Below are positions 42,212 to 50,309 of a stretch of DNA of 64,000 nucleotides, in pieces. The number at the start of each line of letters is the position of its first letter. Position 1 is the first letter of the stretch. Source of the stretch: Lacibacter sediminis (GTDB lineage Bacteria > Bacteroidota > Bacteroidia > Chitinophagales > Chitinophagaceae); contig NZ_CP060007.1 of the NCBI RefSeq assembly GCF_014168535.1, positions 2,852,001 through 2,916,000 on the forward strand, written 5' to 3'. The position numbers and the translations under genes are program-made. The notes under the pieces were generated by a model, which ran no database searches, had not been told where the DNA came from, and was given only the letters and a program-made list of their open reading frames with translations.

Positions 42212-43280
42212 CCTCGCCTCTTCCCATTTCACGTAAGTAAGCTACATGCGATGCAATGGCCATACGCATCTTCGGATATTCAATATACTCCACATTAAAT
42301 TCCTGACAGGTTTGCTTAATGATGCGACTGATGGCCGGATAATGCACATGCGAAATTTTTGGAAAAAGGTGATGCTCTACCTGGAAGTTCAATCCACCAA
42401 CCAGCATTGAGATCAGTTTATTTCTTGTAGCAAAGTTTGCAGTTGTTTTCAACTGATGAATAGCCCACTCATCCTGCAGGCGACCATCTTCTTCGCTTGG
42501 CATTGGAAAATGTGTATGCTCAACAGTGTGTGCCAACTGGAACACAATACTGATCACCACACCTGCAAACAAAGTAGTTACAAGGAAACCAACTAACCAT
42601 GGAACAAATCCTGCAAAGTAAATTGGTATACCAATAAAAATGATCAGGTGAACTAATTTAAACGCCCAGAATACAACATGATCTTTCACTTCCATTTTCT
42701 TCAATGGCATGTTACCGATCTTCTTGCTGAAATATTTCTGATAGTCCATTACAAATATCCAAAGGATATAAAGCAATGCATATAAAAACCAGAAATAGTA
42801 ATGCTGGTATTTGTGCAGCTTGTATTTTTTCTGTGTGCTGCTCATGCGTAACCAGGGCTGAATATCGATATCATCATCTACCCCATCAATATTGGTGTAA
42901 GCATGATGAATAATGTTGTGTTTGAAATTCCACATAAAGCTGCTGCCGCCTAACATATTCAATGAAAACGCAGCCATTGTATTCACCACTTTATTTGTAC
43001 TGAAACTTCCGTGTGCGCCATCGTGCATCACGTTAAAACCAATTGCTGCAATCAATCCACCTAACACGATTGATTCAGCTACACCCAGCCACCAAACCGG
43101 TGTAAAGAAAACCAGGTGAACATAAATAGCCACTAAAGCAACACCAAAACCGATAGCTTTAAAATAGAGGTTGAAATTTCCTGTTGGCTTTTTACGTTGT
43201 TCTTCGAAGTATGAATTAACCCTTCTCTTTAGTTCTGTGTGGAAGGATTGTGCCGTTACGGCAAATTTAGGAGTGCTCAT
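42189..43280 (-). CDS. Membrane fatty acid desaturase
   Basis: The three His boxes of front-end or acyl-lipid desaturases are present: HDGAHGSF, HNIIHHAYTN and QVEHHLFPKISHVHY. Four hydrophobic segments flank them. The Gln at the start of the third box points to the front-end (delta-5/6-like) group. The start at 43280 (363 residues) follows a TAnnTTTG box by about 20 bp; a longer frame to 43379 lies upstream of that promoter. It alters membrane lipid unsaturation. The 3' end overlaps the convergent methyltransferase gene. Confidence 0.9.
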   Translation of the reverse strand: MSTPKFAVTAQSFHTELKRRVNSYFEEQRKKPTGNFNLYFKAIGFGVALVAIYVHLVFFTPVWWLGVAESIVLGGLIAAIGFNVMHDGAHGSFSTNKVVNTMAAFSLNMLGGSSFMWNFKHNIIHHAYTNIDGVDDDIDIQPWLRMSSTQKKYKLHKYQHYYFWFLYALLYILWIFVMDYQKYFSKKIGNMPLKKMEVKDHVVFWAFKLVHLIIFIGIPIYFAGFVPWLVGFLVTTLFAGVVISIVFQLAHTVEHTHFPMPSEEDGRLQDEWAIHQLKTTANFATRNKLISMLVGGLNFQVEHHLFPKISHVHYPAISRIIKQTCQEFNVEYIEYPKMRMAIASHVAYLREMGRGEVKLYHQH

Positions 43281-43300
43281 TGTACAATAAAATAATTGTG

Positions 43301-43308
43301 CAAAGCTA
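43301..43308 (-). promoter_or_regulatory. Predicted -7 box for the desaturase gene
   Basis: The minus strand reads TAGCTTTG, fitting TAnnTTTG, just upstream of the ATG at 43280. It supports the shorter start. Confidence 0.5.
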
Positions 43309-43382
43309 ACGATTATCGCCCTTTTTACCTCTAAACTGTTGAAGAATGACAGAGGATTAACAGTAATATCTACAAACAAACA

Positions 43383-44117
43383 TTAGGTGCTCACCTGTAT
43401 TAATGCATCGAACGTGTTGATACCTATACGTTTCTCCGTAATAAACCCTTCTCCATACTCAACACCAATGCGTTTGCCAAACATCTTATGTCTGCTGATG
43501 ATTGTTTCAAAATAAGCCGGTGTGGATATATAGGTCTGTGGTTCATCAGCACCGGGATTAGGATTATGAAACTGTGTTCCGTATGCTTTAATGCTTTCTA
43601 CTTTACGATCGAATACCGAACTGATGTCGAAAATAAAATCAGGTTCTGCATAACGATCCTGGATATAATGGAACACATACTTTGGCCGCCATGCCTGCTG
43701 TGCTTCACCATTAAAGCTTGTTTCAATTTTACGAAGACCAGATAAAAAACTTGCATCGGATACAAGCTTTGATGAACGTCCATGATCAGGATGACGATCA
43801 ACCAATGCATTACAGATTACGATCTCCGGTTGGTATTGACGGATCTTTTGAATGATCTGCATTTGATGCTCTTCATCATTTTTAAAGAAGCCATCACGCA
43901 TACCTAAATTCTCTCTTACATGCACGCCCATGATATTTGCAGCAATGGCTGCTTCTTCTCTTCTTGTTTCTGCGGTGCCCCTTGTGCCGAGTTCACCACG
44001 TGTTAGATCGATCACACCTACTTTTTTTCCGTTGTTAATTTCAACCATCAATGTTCCTGCACAACTCAATTCAACATCATCGGGGTGAACGCCAAATGCG
44101 AGTATATCTAATTTCAT
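43383..44117 (-). CDS. bshB1: Bacillithiol biosynthesis deacetylase BshB1
   Basis: This PIG-L family zinc deacetylase has AFGVHPDDVELSCAGTL (the His11-Pro-Asp-Asp motif), LTRGELGTRGTAETR, NLGMRDGFF, and VDRHPDHGRSSKLVSDA with the third ligand. The RGELGTRG block is typical of BshB1, which deacetylates GlcNAc-malate in bacillithiol synthesis. Bacteroidota commonly make bacillithiol. Length, 244 residues, is normal. The other bsh genes are not in the window. Confidence 0.92.
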   Translation of the reverse strand: MKLDILAFGVHPDDVELSCAGTLMVEINNGKKVGVIDLTRGELGTRGTAETRREEAAIAANIMGVHVRENLGMRDGFFKNDEEHQMQIIQKIRQYQPEIVICNALVDRHPDHGRSSKLVSDASFLSGLRKIETSFNGEAQQAWRPKYVFHYIQDRYAEPDFIFDISSVFDRKVESIKAYGTQFHNPNPGADEPQTYISTPAYFETIISRHKMFGKRIGVEYGEGFITEKRIGINTFDALIQVST

Positions 44118-44243
44118 GCTTTAAAATTTTGGAGTGTGAAAGTAGGAAATATGGATAGAAGAACAAGTAAGTAAAAGGGAGTTACCATGTTAAGGGCTTT
44201 ACGTATGAGCATTTATACTTCACAAAACAAAAGTGCCATTGAT

Positions 44244-44600
44244 CTATTTCTTTTCATTTATATCAAGATGCTTTCTACAGTAATTTGCTATGTCTGTTAA
44301 CTTCATTTTATCTGCAGTGCCAGCAAGTCCCAACCAAAATTCCTCTGAAGGATGAAACTCTGTTTCTTCTGCAAATTCGATTAAACTGTCAAGCGCAAGC
44401 CCCCATTCTCTCTTATCTAAAAACTCAATACTATTCGTAACATGTATATCTTTCCTATAAGAATCAGGCAAATTGGCAATCAGGCGTCTCATAGTTTGGT
44501 CTGGCGACAAGTCAATTTTCAATTGTCGTTTAATAAAGTTTAAGAGTTTCACTGTTAGTCTTTTGAGAGATGCTACTGATAATCTGTTAGTACATAACAA
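44244..44600 (-). CDS. Small acidic helical protein, possibly MafI-type immunity protein
   Basis: The 118-residue product is helical. Its centre (EFLDKREWGLALDSLIEFAEETEF) and following SEEFWLGLAGTADKMKL resemble MafI/CDI-type immunity proteins, small acidic helical proteins that bind a cognate toxin. This is a weak pattern match. The start is uncertain because the first ~30 residues are basic and may be untranslated; ATG at residue 37 is an alternative. It begins 3 bp after the stop of the DUF4294 gene. No toxin gene is nearby. Confidence 0.5.
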   Translation of the reverse strand: MLCTNRLSVASLKRLTVKLLNFIKRQLKIDLSPDQTMRRLIANLPDSYRKDIHVTNSIEFLDKREWGLALDSLIEFAEETEFHPSEEFWLGLAGTADKMKLTDIANYCRKHLDINEKK

Positions 44601-44603
44601 TCT

Positions 44604-45323
44604 TTATTCACGACCTGTTACAGTTGAAGCAGCGGAAGTATATCCCGGCGCACCATAATACATCCGGTCTATTTCCAGAACGATGTCTTCAATCTGTTTA
44701 TCGAATTTATCATCCTTTGGATTCCATGCCTGTTTTAAACTGGTGCCTGCAAAGAACATGAGTGTCTGGTAAAAACCTGCAGTGAAACCGCCTTTCATTT
44801 CATGTACAATTTCGTAACAGTTGTTACCTGTCTGGCGGTTGATCAATTTCATCAACACCTTACCCTGGTAAATAGAAAGATCAGTTACCTTATCTGTAAA
44901 GCTTGATCGTAATTCTTTTTCTCTTGACTTGATGTATTTCTTACGGTCAGATTTTGCCTTGATATTTTCGAGATGTTTATTTACATCATTCATCACCACA
45001 CCTGCAGAACGGGCATACGGATACGTGAGATAAACTGCATTTCTTAACCTCGTCCAATTGGCCCAATATTTCTCCGCTTCTTTTGGATTACCACCCCATA
45101 CAAATACTTCACTGATTTCTCTTCCACCAATGATCTCACCATTGATGAGCATAGCTTTCACGTAAATGGTATCGTTTACGCCATATTCTGTTTTAATGAT
45201 TTGTTTGGGAGAAGTTGAATCGGGATGCGGTGGCAATACTTCCTGTGCATATAACGCAGCATTGCTGAACAGCAAGCAGAAAAGGAGTACAGATAAATAT
45301 GATATGCACTGATAACTCTTCAT
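44604..45323 (-). CDS. DUF4294 family exported protein
   Basis: A signal peptide (ISYLSVLLFCLLFSNAALYA) precedes about 210 residues with the family pattern INGEIIGGREISEVFVWGG, RLRNAVYLTYPYARSAGVVMNDVNKHLE, LSIYQGKVLMKLINRQTG and YQTLMFFAGTSLKQAWNP. DUF4294 is a Bacteroidota-specific family without assigned function. I start it at 45323, two codons into the longest frame, because this ATG gives a clean signal peptide. The 118-residue gene follows directly. Confidence 0.85.
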   Translation of the reverse strand: MKSYQCISYLSVLLFCLLFSNAALYAQEVLPPHPDSTSPKQIIKTEYGVNDTIYVKAMLINGEIIGGREISEVFVWGGNPKEAEKYWANWTRLRNAVYLTYPYARSAGVVMNDVNKHLENIKAKSDRKKYIKSREKELRSSFTDKVTDLSIYQGKVLMKLINRQTGNNCYEIVHEMKGGFTAGFYQTLMFFAGTSLKQAWNPKDDKFDKQIEDIVLEIDRMYYGAPGYTSAASTVTGRE

Positions 45324-45485
45324 CGGCAATGTAAATTAAGCATTCTCCCCTGTTTATACAACAGACAGGAAGAATGTAACCGACGCTGCCTTGTGAAGAT
45401 TTTCTTAAAAAGCTGCAAGCTGTTCGCTGCCAGCAAATGTAATAATCCGTGCAAATCAGTTATATCTGCGTCATCAGTGACTCTA

Positions 45486-47954
45486 TCAAACAGATTTCAG
45501 TTCAGATCTCCTGTTTTTCTGAATATGATTCCAGGTGGCCAGCATAGAGCCAAAGGTCATGAGCAAAATACCCAGCCACAACACATTAATCATCGGGAAC
45601 TGATAAGCTTTGAGCGTTACATATTCCAATACAGAGTTGCTTTCTTTCACCCCAAGTTTAATTCCATCTGCTTCAGCACCGCTGAATGCCAGTACTAGGC
45701 TTTGTGAAATAACTGTATCGGCTACCGGCATAATGTTGTTGCCACGCAGGATCAGCAATGGCTCAGCAGCATAACGGCTGCTGTCTTTTGCATAAACTGT
45801 AACTGAAGCCGCAAAAACTGAATCGGTTGATTCGTAAGGAATGTTTTTGCGTTTAATGTCACGACCAACATTATCCAGCACCAGGAAACCTTGTGAATAA
45901 AAGACAGTATCGCCCGGCTTTATTTTATGTTCCCTGAACGTAGAAGTGTCTTTATTTTTTTCTTTGTTGGGCAATGATGTGATGTAAGTAAATACATCTT
46001 TATGGAGATAGTGTTTACTGTCAGGGTTAGCCATAATGCCTTCGTTGCCTTTGAAGTTCACAAATGCATCAGGATAAAGTGTAAACCCTTCGTCCTTATT
46101 CTTATACTTGAAATGAATTTTGAAATATTGCTTGGGATCAGATGGATGGGTTGAATCGCCCTGGTAAGTCACCATGTACTTACCCATGTCTGTTGCAATA
46201 CCTTTTACCAAGGTTAAGTTCTCAGCAGGGTTTTCTTTGCTCTGCTCGCCAAAATTAACCATGATACCACTCGTGTTCCAACTGATCACTTCTTTCTTTG
46301 AGGAAGAGATGAGAATACCAAGCAAGGTTAAACCAAACCCAACGTGTGCAATGGATGCACCGGCTTTGATCATCTTTCCTTTGATGCCGGTAAAGATGTA
46401 CATGCCATTGGCAACAACACCAAACACAGCAGCAAAAATGCTGAGGTGGATGATCGCCAGATAACCTACTCCGTATTTGTTATAATTGATATCGCCCCAA
46501 ATGCTGATGCTTAAAGAAGCGATCAAGGCAATTAATGCCGGCAACCAGATTGACTTAATGAAAGCAGCTCCGGTTGTTTGTTTGTATTTTAAATACTGAC
46601 TGATGGCGGTAAGCAGTGCGATCACAAATGAAAAAAGAATCAGCACTTTGTTGTAAGAATATTCAATGTCCTGCGCAGGTGCATATTTGGTTCCGAAAAG
46701 TTTATTGAATACCGGTAACGATGTTTTTCCGATAATGAAGATGGCCGAAATAAAGAACAATAACGAACCGACGAATAACCAGAACTCTCTTGAGCTGAAT
46801 GCTTCTTCTTTCAGGATAGTTGGTATTTGCTTGTATCGAATTGCAAACAACGTCAATGAAGGAATAACAAAAATCAACAGAAAGACCAGCAACTGAGTAT
46901 TCATGCCGAGGTCTGTAAACGCATGGACACTTGTATCGCCTAAAATTCCACTACGTGTTAAAAAGGTGGAATAGATGATGAACAGGAACTGCAGTATAAA
47001 AAATAAGAAGGTAGCTCGTAAAGAATGACCAGTGTGTTTATAAGCGATCAACGTATGGATACCACAAATGGCGATTAACCAAGGCACCAGCGATGCATTC
47101 TCTACAGGATCCCAAGCCCAGTAGCCACCAAAGGTTAAACTTTCATAAGCCCATGCAGCGCCCATCATAATACCCAAACCAAGAATACCGGCACTGAAAA
47201 TGGCCCATGGACGGGCAGGTAATACCCAACCGCCAAAATCCTTCTTCCATAGTCCGGCAACAGCAAATGCAAACGGAACAATGGTGCTGGCAAAACCGAG
47301 GAAGAGGACTGGCGGGTGAATTGTCATCCAATAGTTCTGTAACAAAGGGTTCAATCCATTTCCATCACGTATAAAGCTCAGGTAATCGCTGCGTAAATGA
47401 CCTTCTGAATCAAACCCGATCGGGAATTGCTCAGGACTCAGCATCCCTTCATTACGCATCAACACAAACGGATTACTACCTAGTTTAAAATCGAAGAAGT
47501 AAATACCTATGACCATGGTAGCCAACGCAAACTGCATAAAGCTGATGGTCACCATAACAGGCGCTTCCCATTTCCTTTCACGCAACATGATAATGCCACC
47601 TAACACACAATGCCAGAAACTCCAGAGCAGGAAGCTGCCCTCCTGTCCTTCCCAGAAACAGGCAAGAATGTATTGCATGGGCAACTGGTAGTTACTGTGC
47701 TGCCAGGCATATTTGTATTCGAACCGATGATTAGAAATAATGAAATAGAGTACTGCAAAAATGCCGATGATGGCAATGATCTCTGCAAGGAATGAAACAC
47801 GTGCAATCCGTTTCCAGCTTTGCTGTACTGATGGTATTTGGGATTGTGTTGCTTTGAAGTAAGCAACTGTTGCCAGTAATGAGGCGACGAATGAAAGAAT
47901 AGCTAAAAAATTTCCGATCTGTCCGGGCAATAACTGTTCACCTATAAATGGCAT
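45486..47954 (-). CDS. ccmF: Cytochrome c maturation heme lyase subunit (CcmF/CcsA family)
   Basis: The 822-residue polytopic protein has about 14 hydrophobic helices. The heme-handling WWD-type signature is WAWDPVENASLVPW, preceded by HPPVLFLGFASTIVPFAFA and followed by LFFILQFLFIIYSTFLTRSG. A soluble region near the C-terminus (about 600-780) is larger than in proteobacterial CcmF. It attaches heme to apocytochromes c with CcmE. It is the gene after ccmE on the same strand, 57 bp apart, so the two are probably cotranscribed. Confidence 0.92.
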   Translation of the reverse strand: MPFIGEQLLPGQIGNFLAILSFVASLLATVAYFKATQSQIPSVQQSWKRIARVSFLAEIIAIIGIFAVLYFIISNHRFEYKYAWQHSNYQLPMQYILACFWEGQEGSFLLWSFWHCVLGGIIMLRERKWEAPVMVTISFMQFALATMVIGIYFFDFKLGSNPFVLMRNEGMLSPEQFPIGFDSEGHLRSDYLSFIRDGNGLNPLLQNYWMTIHPPVLFLGFASTIVPFAFAVAGLWKKDFGGWVLPARPWAIFSAGILGLGIMMGAAWAYESLTFGGYWAWDPVENASLVPWLIAICGIHTLIAYKHTGHSLRATFLFFILQFLFIIYSTFLTRSGILGDTSVHAFTDLGMNTQLLVFLLIFVIPSLTLFAIRYKQIPTILKEEAFSSREFWLFVGSLLFFISAIFIIGKTSLPVFNKLFGTKYAPAQDIEYSYNKVLILFSFVIALLTAISQYLKYKQTTGAAFIKSIWLPALIALIASLSISIWGDINYNKYGVGYLAIIHLSIFAAVFGVVANGMYIFTGIKGKMIKAGASIAHVGFGLTLLGILISSSKKEVISWNTSGIMVNFGEQSKENPAENLTLVKGIATDMGKYMVTYQGDSTHPSDPKQYFKIHFKYKNKDEGFTLYPDAFVNFKGNEGIMANPDSKHYLHKDVFTYITSLPNKEKNKDTSTFREHKIKPGDTVFYSQGFLVLDNVGRDIKRKNIPYESTDSVFAASVTVYAKDSSRYAAEPLLILRGNNIMPVADTVISQSLVLAFSGAEADGIKLGVKESNSVLEYVTLKAYQFPMINVLWLGILLMTFGSMLATWNHIQKNRRSELKSV

Positions 47955-48011
47955 GGTTCGGTAATTGGTTCAAAAAAACTATTTCGCAACGTGGAGTTAA
48001 CTCAATTTTTA

Positions 48012-48419
48012 TTACTTAGCTACTGTGCTGATCTTCGCCTTTTCGTCTTTGTACTTGCTTGGACATTTAATGAGAATATCATCACACAAAAAAGCACTGT
48101 CCGTCATCTTTCCTTTCAACACCATACGCTCACTACGCTCCATATCTGTTGGTGGTTTCCCTTTCATGTAAACCACTTTTGTAGACCCTCCTAAAGAATC
48201 AACCACATGAAAACTCAGGTAATTGGGATTTTTAAGTGCATCGTATTCGATCTCTTTGCCATTGGCTGTATCAAGCTTGGCGATGAGGTGTAAAAACTTA
48301 CCGGGCTTGGCTTTTGCTGAATCAATGGTATCGTAGGTTGAAAGGTCGCCCATGCTGCTGATAAGGATACCTATCGCTACCGCAATCACGATTAAAATCA
48401 GGATATGTGAGGTCTTCAT
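48012..48419 (-). CDS. ccmE: Cytochrome c maturation protein CcmE, Cys-type heme chaperone
   Basis: The 135-residue protein has one N-terminal membrane helix (HILILIVIAVAIGILI) and an OB-fold domain with NYLSFHVVDSLGGSTKVVYMKGKPP and the C-terminal LCDDILIKCPSKY. Classic CcmE binds heme covalently through His in His-x3-Tyr. Here the position is Cys119-x3-Tyr123, the variant known from archaea and some bacteria. The start at 48419 follows a TAnnTTTG box. It hands heme to CcmF, whose gene follows. Confidence 0.87.
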   Translation of the reverse strand: MKTSHILILIVIAVAIGILISSMGDLSTYDTIDSAKAKPGKFLHLIAKLDTANGKEIEYDALKNPNYLSFHVVDSLGGSTKVVYMKGKPPTDMERSERMVLKGKMTDSAFLCDDILIKCPSKYKDEKAKISTVAK

Positions 48420-48442
48420 TCGATGCTTTTTTATTGCAGCCG

Positions 48443-48450
48443 CAAAGTTA
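48443..48450 (-). promoter_or_regulatory. Predicted -7 box for the ccmE-ccmF pair
   Basis: The minus strand reads TAACTTTG, fitting TAnnTTTG, 24 nt before the ccmE ATG. It lies within the longer open frame, which supports the shorter start. Confidence 0.5.
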
Positions 48451-48666
48451 GACCAAAAACAAGTCGCTTTTTGTGATGGTAAACATAAAACACAGATAAT
48501 TGGATAGATGGCATAAATCCTTGCAGCAACTGTTGAGACCGTTGAGCCAATTGCAACTATTTTTTCGAGTTGCATCCTCAACTATTAACTCAAACCTCCT
48601 GTTTCAGAATTTTCTTCTTTGTGCAAAACTTTCCATGCAACTCTTTCCGGTTGTAATAATGTCTAT

Positions 48667-48674
48667 TACCTTTG
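48667..48674 (+). promoter_or_regulatory. Predicted -7 box for the arginase-family gene
   Basis: TACCTTTG fits TAnnTTTG, 26 nt before the ATG at 48700. Confidence 0.5.
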
Positions 48675-48699
48675 CGAAGTTTTTCCAAATTGTAACCAC

Positions 48700-49746
48700 A
48701 TGGCCGATCTATCGGGTTTTGACCCCAACAGCGCAGGTAACCCCAACAATAATATTTTCGGGCTTCCATTTTCAGAAGAAGATGCAGATTTGATCATATT
48801 GCCCGTTCCCTGGGAAGTAACCGTAAGTTACAAAGCAGGTACAGCCCGTGCACCAGAGCATATTTTCCGGGCAAGCCTTCAGGTTGATCTGCTCGATAAT
48901 GATACCAATGATGCATGGCGACGTGGTATTTACATGCGTGATGTAGACCGCAGCATTCTCCTCAAAAGCGATTATCTCCGTAAAGAAGCCGAACTCTATA
49001 TCAATTATATATCACAAGGCGAAAACGTGAACGATAATAAGTTCATGTGCAAAACACTTAAGGAAGTAAACGCCGGTAGTGTGTTCCTCAACAACTGGGT
49101 ATATGAGCAAACAAAAGCTTTGCTTGATAAAGGCAAATTGGTTGCCTTGCTTGGTGGTGATCACAGCACTCCGCTGGGTTACTATAAAGCCATTGCTGAA
49201 AAATATGGGGATTTTGGAATACTGCAGATCGATGCGCATTTTGATCTGCGTGAATCATATGAAGGTTTCGTTTACTCCCATGCCTCCATCATGTATAATG
49301 CGTTGAAAGAAATTCCGCAGATCAGGAAACTGGTACAGGTCGGCGTACGTGATTTTGGCGATAACGAGTGGAAAATCGTTTGCGAAAGCAACTCCCGCAT
49401 CGTTCCTTACTTTGATAGGGATTTAAAAGAGCGTTTGTATGAAGGACAAACCTGGAAGCAGGTGGTTGACGAAATTATTGAACACCTGCCGGCCAATGTG
49501 TACATCAGTTTTGATGCCGATGGGCTTGATCCGAAACTTTGCCCACACACAGGTACACCTGTTATGGGTGGCCTTGAAACCGAACAGGCTTTTTATTTAT
49601 TCCGCAAGATCATTACAAGTGGCCGAAAACTTATTGGCTTCGATCTGAATGAAGTAGGCGTAAGCTCGAATGAGTGGGATGAAAATGTTGGTGCCCGTGT
49701 GCTTTACAAGCTCAGCAATATGCTGCTGGCATGTAATCCTAATTAA
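48700..49746 (+). CDS. Arginase-family ureohydrolase (agmatinase or formimidoylglutamase type)
   Basis: The binuclear manganese site is complete: ALLGGDHSTPLG (His), LQIDAHFDLRESYEG (Asp, His, Asp), and YISFDADGLDP (Asp, Asp). A His in YSHASIM follows the second block. The 348 residues exceed typical arginases (about 300) because of an N-terminal extension seen in Bacteroidota members. Motifs do not separate agmatinase, arginase and formimidoylglutamase. It stands alone and is followed by a terminator. Confidence 0.85.
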   Translation: MADLSGFDPNSAGNPNNNIFGLPFSEEDADLIILPVPWEVTVSYKAGTARAPEHIFRASLQVDLLDNDTNDAWRRGIYMRDVDRSILLKSDYLRKEAELYINYISQGENVNDNKFMCKTLKEVNAGSVFLNNWVYEQTKALLDKGKLVALLGGDHSTPLGYYKAIAEKYGDFGILQIDAHFDLRESYEGFVYSHASIMYNALKEIPQIRKLVQVGVRDFGDNEWKIVCESNSRIVPYFDRDLKERLYEGQTWKQVVDEIIEHLPANVYISFDADGLDPKLCPHTGTPVMGGLETEQAFYLFRKIITSGRKLIGFDLNEVGVSSNEWDENVGARVLYKLSNMLLACNPN

Positions 49747-49767
49747 GCTTATTATATTAAATCAACT

Positions 49768-49799
49768 AGAGGTTCACTTTGTATGAGCCTCTTTTTTTG
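49768..49799 (+). terminator. Terminator of the arginase-family gene
   Basis: A 9-bp stem (49768-49776 with 49784-49792) containing one G-T pair is followed by TTTTTTT. Confidence 0.88.
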
Positions 49800-49894
49800 T
49801 GCTGTTAAGTGTAAGTATGTTGCCGGCAGCGGACTTGAGCAAATTTTCCATGGTGAGTGTAAGCTTGCAGGATGTCCTAAAAAAAGAAAGCCAA

Positions 49895-50143
49895 CCCTGA
49901 AAAGAGTCGGCCGTTGCTAACCTATGAAAAACACCTACGTGCAATATAGAATAAAAAACAATTCACCGTGTGGTTGAAAAAGACATTTTAAACTATGTCA
50001 GAAAAAAAATGACAAAACTGAAGTGATTTGGGTAGATCAACAAGTAAAAACCAAGAGAGAATAAAACGAGATGAGAGGTACGGGCAAAAAAATAGGCCGT
50101 CCCTGGAAAGAGTCGGCCGTTGCTAACCTATGAAAAACACCTA
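49895..50143 (+). repeat. Duplicated 43-bp leader-like element with short ORF starts
   Basis: Bases 49895-49937 and 50101-50143 are direct repeats differing at two positions, 206 bp apart. Each carries GGCCGTTGCTAACCTATG and an ATG beginning the peptide MKNTY. From 49924 the frame runs 17 codons, and from 50130 it runs 40 codons to 50252. The second copy is preceded by a GGCCG/CGGCC hairpin. The rest of 49747-50309 has no gene. The repeats lie beyond the 3' end of the large surface-protein gene and could be regulatory RNA or short-peptide leaders. Confidence 0.55.
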
Positions 50144-50250
50144 TGACACAAAAGAACAGCTAAAACTGATATTATTTTGTAGTATAAAATATGATATTGG
50201 CAATGTTTTTTGTGTTTTTCACATTTTTGAGAGAGGAGTGTGCAAAACCT

Positions 50251-50290
50251 AAAGCCGGTAAAAGAGAGCATTTCTCCTTTACCGGCCTTA
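50251..50290. terminator. Terminator downstream of the large surface-protein gene
   Basis: GCCGGTAAA near 50254 pairs with TTTACCGGC ending at 50286, extended by a GAG/CTC inner pairing around a small loop. T-richness is modest on both sides. It lies 20 bp beyond the stop of the minus-strand gene. Confidence 0.65.
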
Positions 50291-50309
50291 TAGAATGAAA
50301 GCAGAACGA

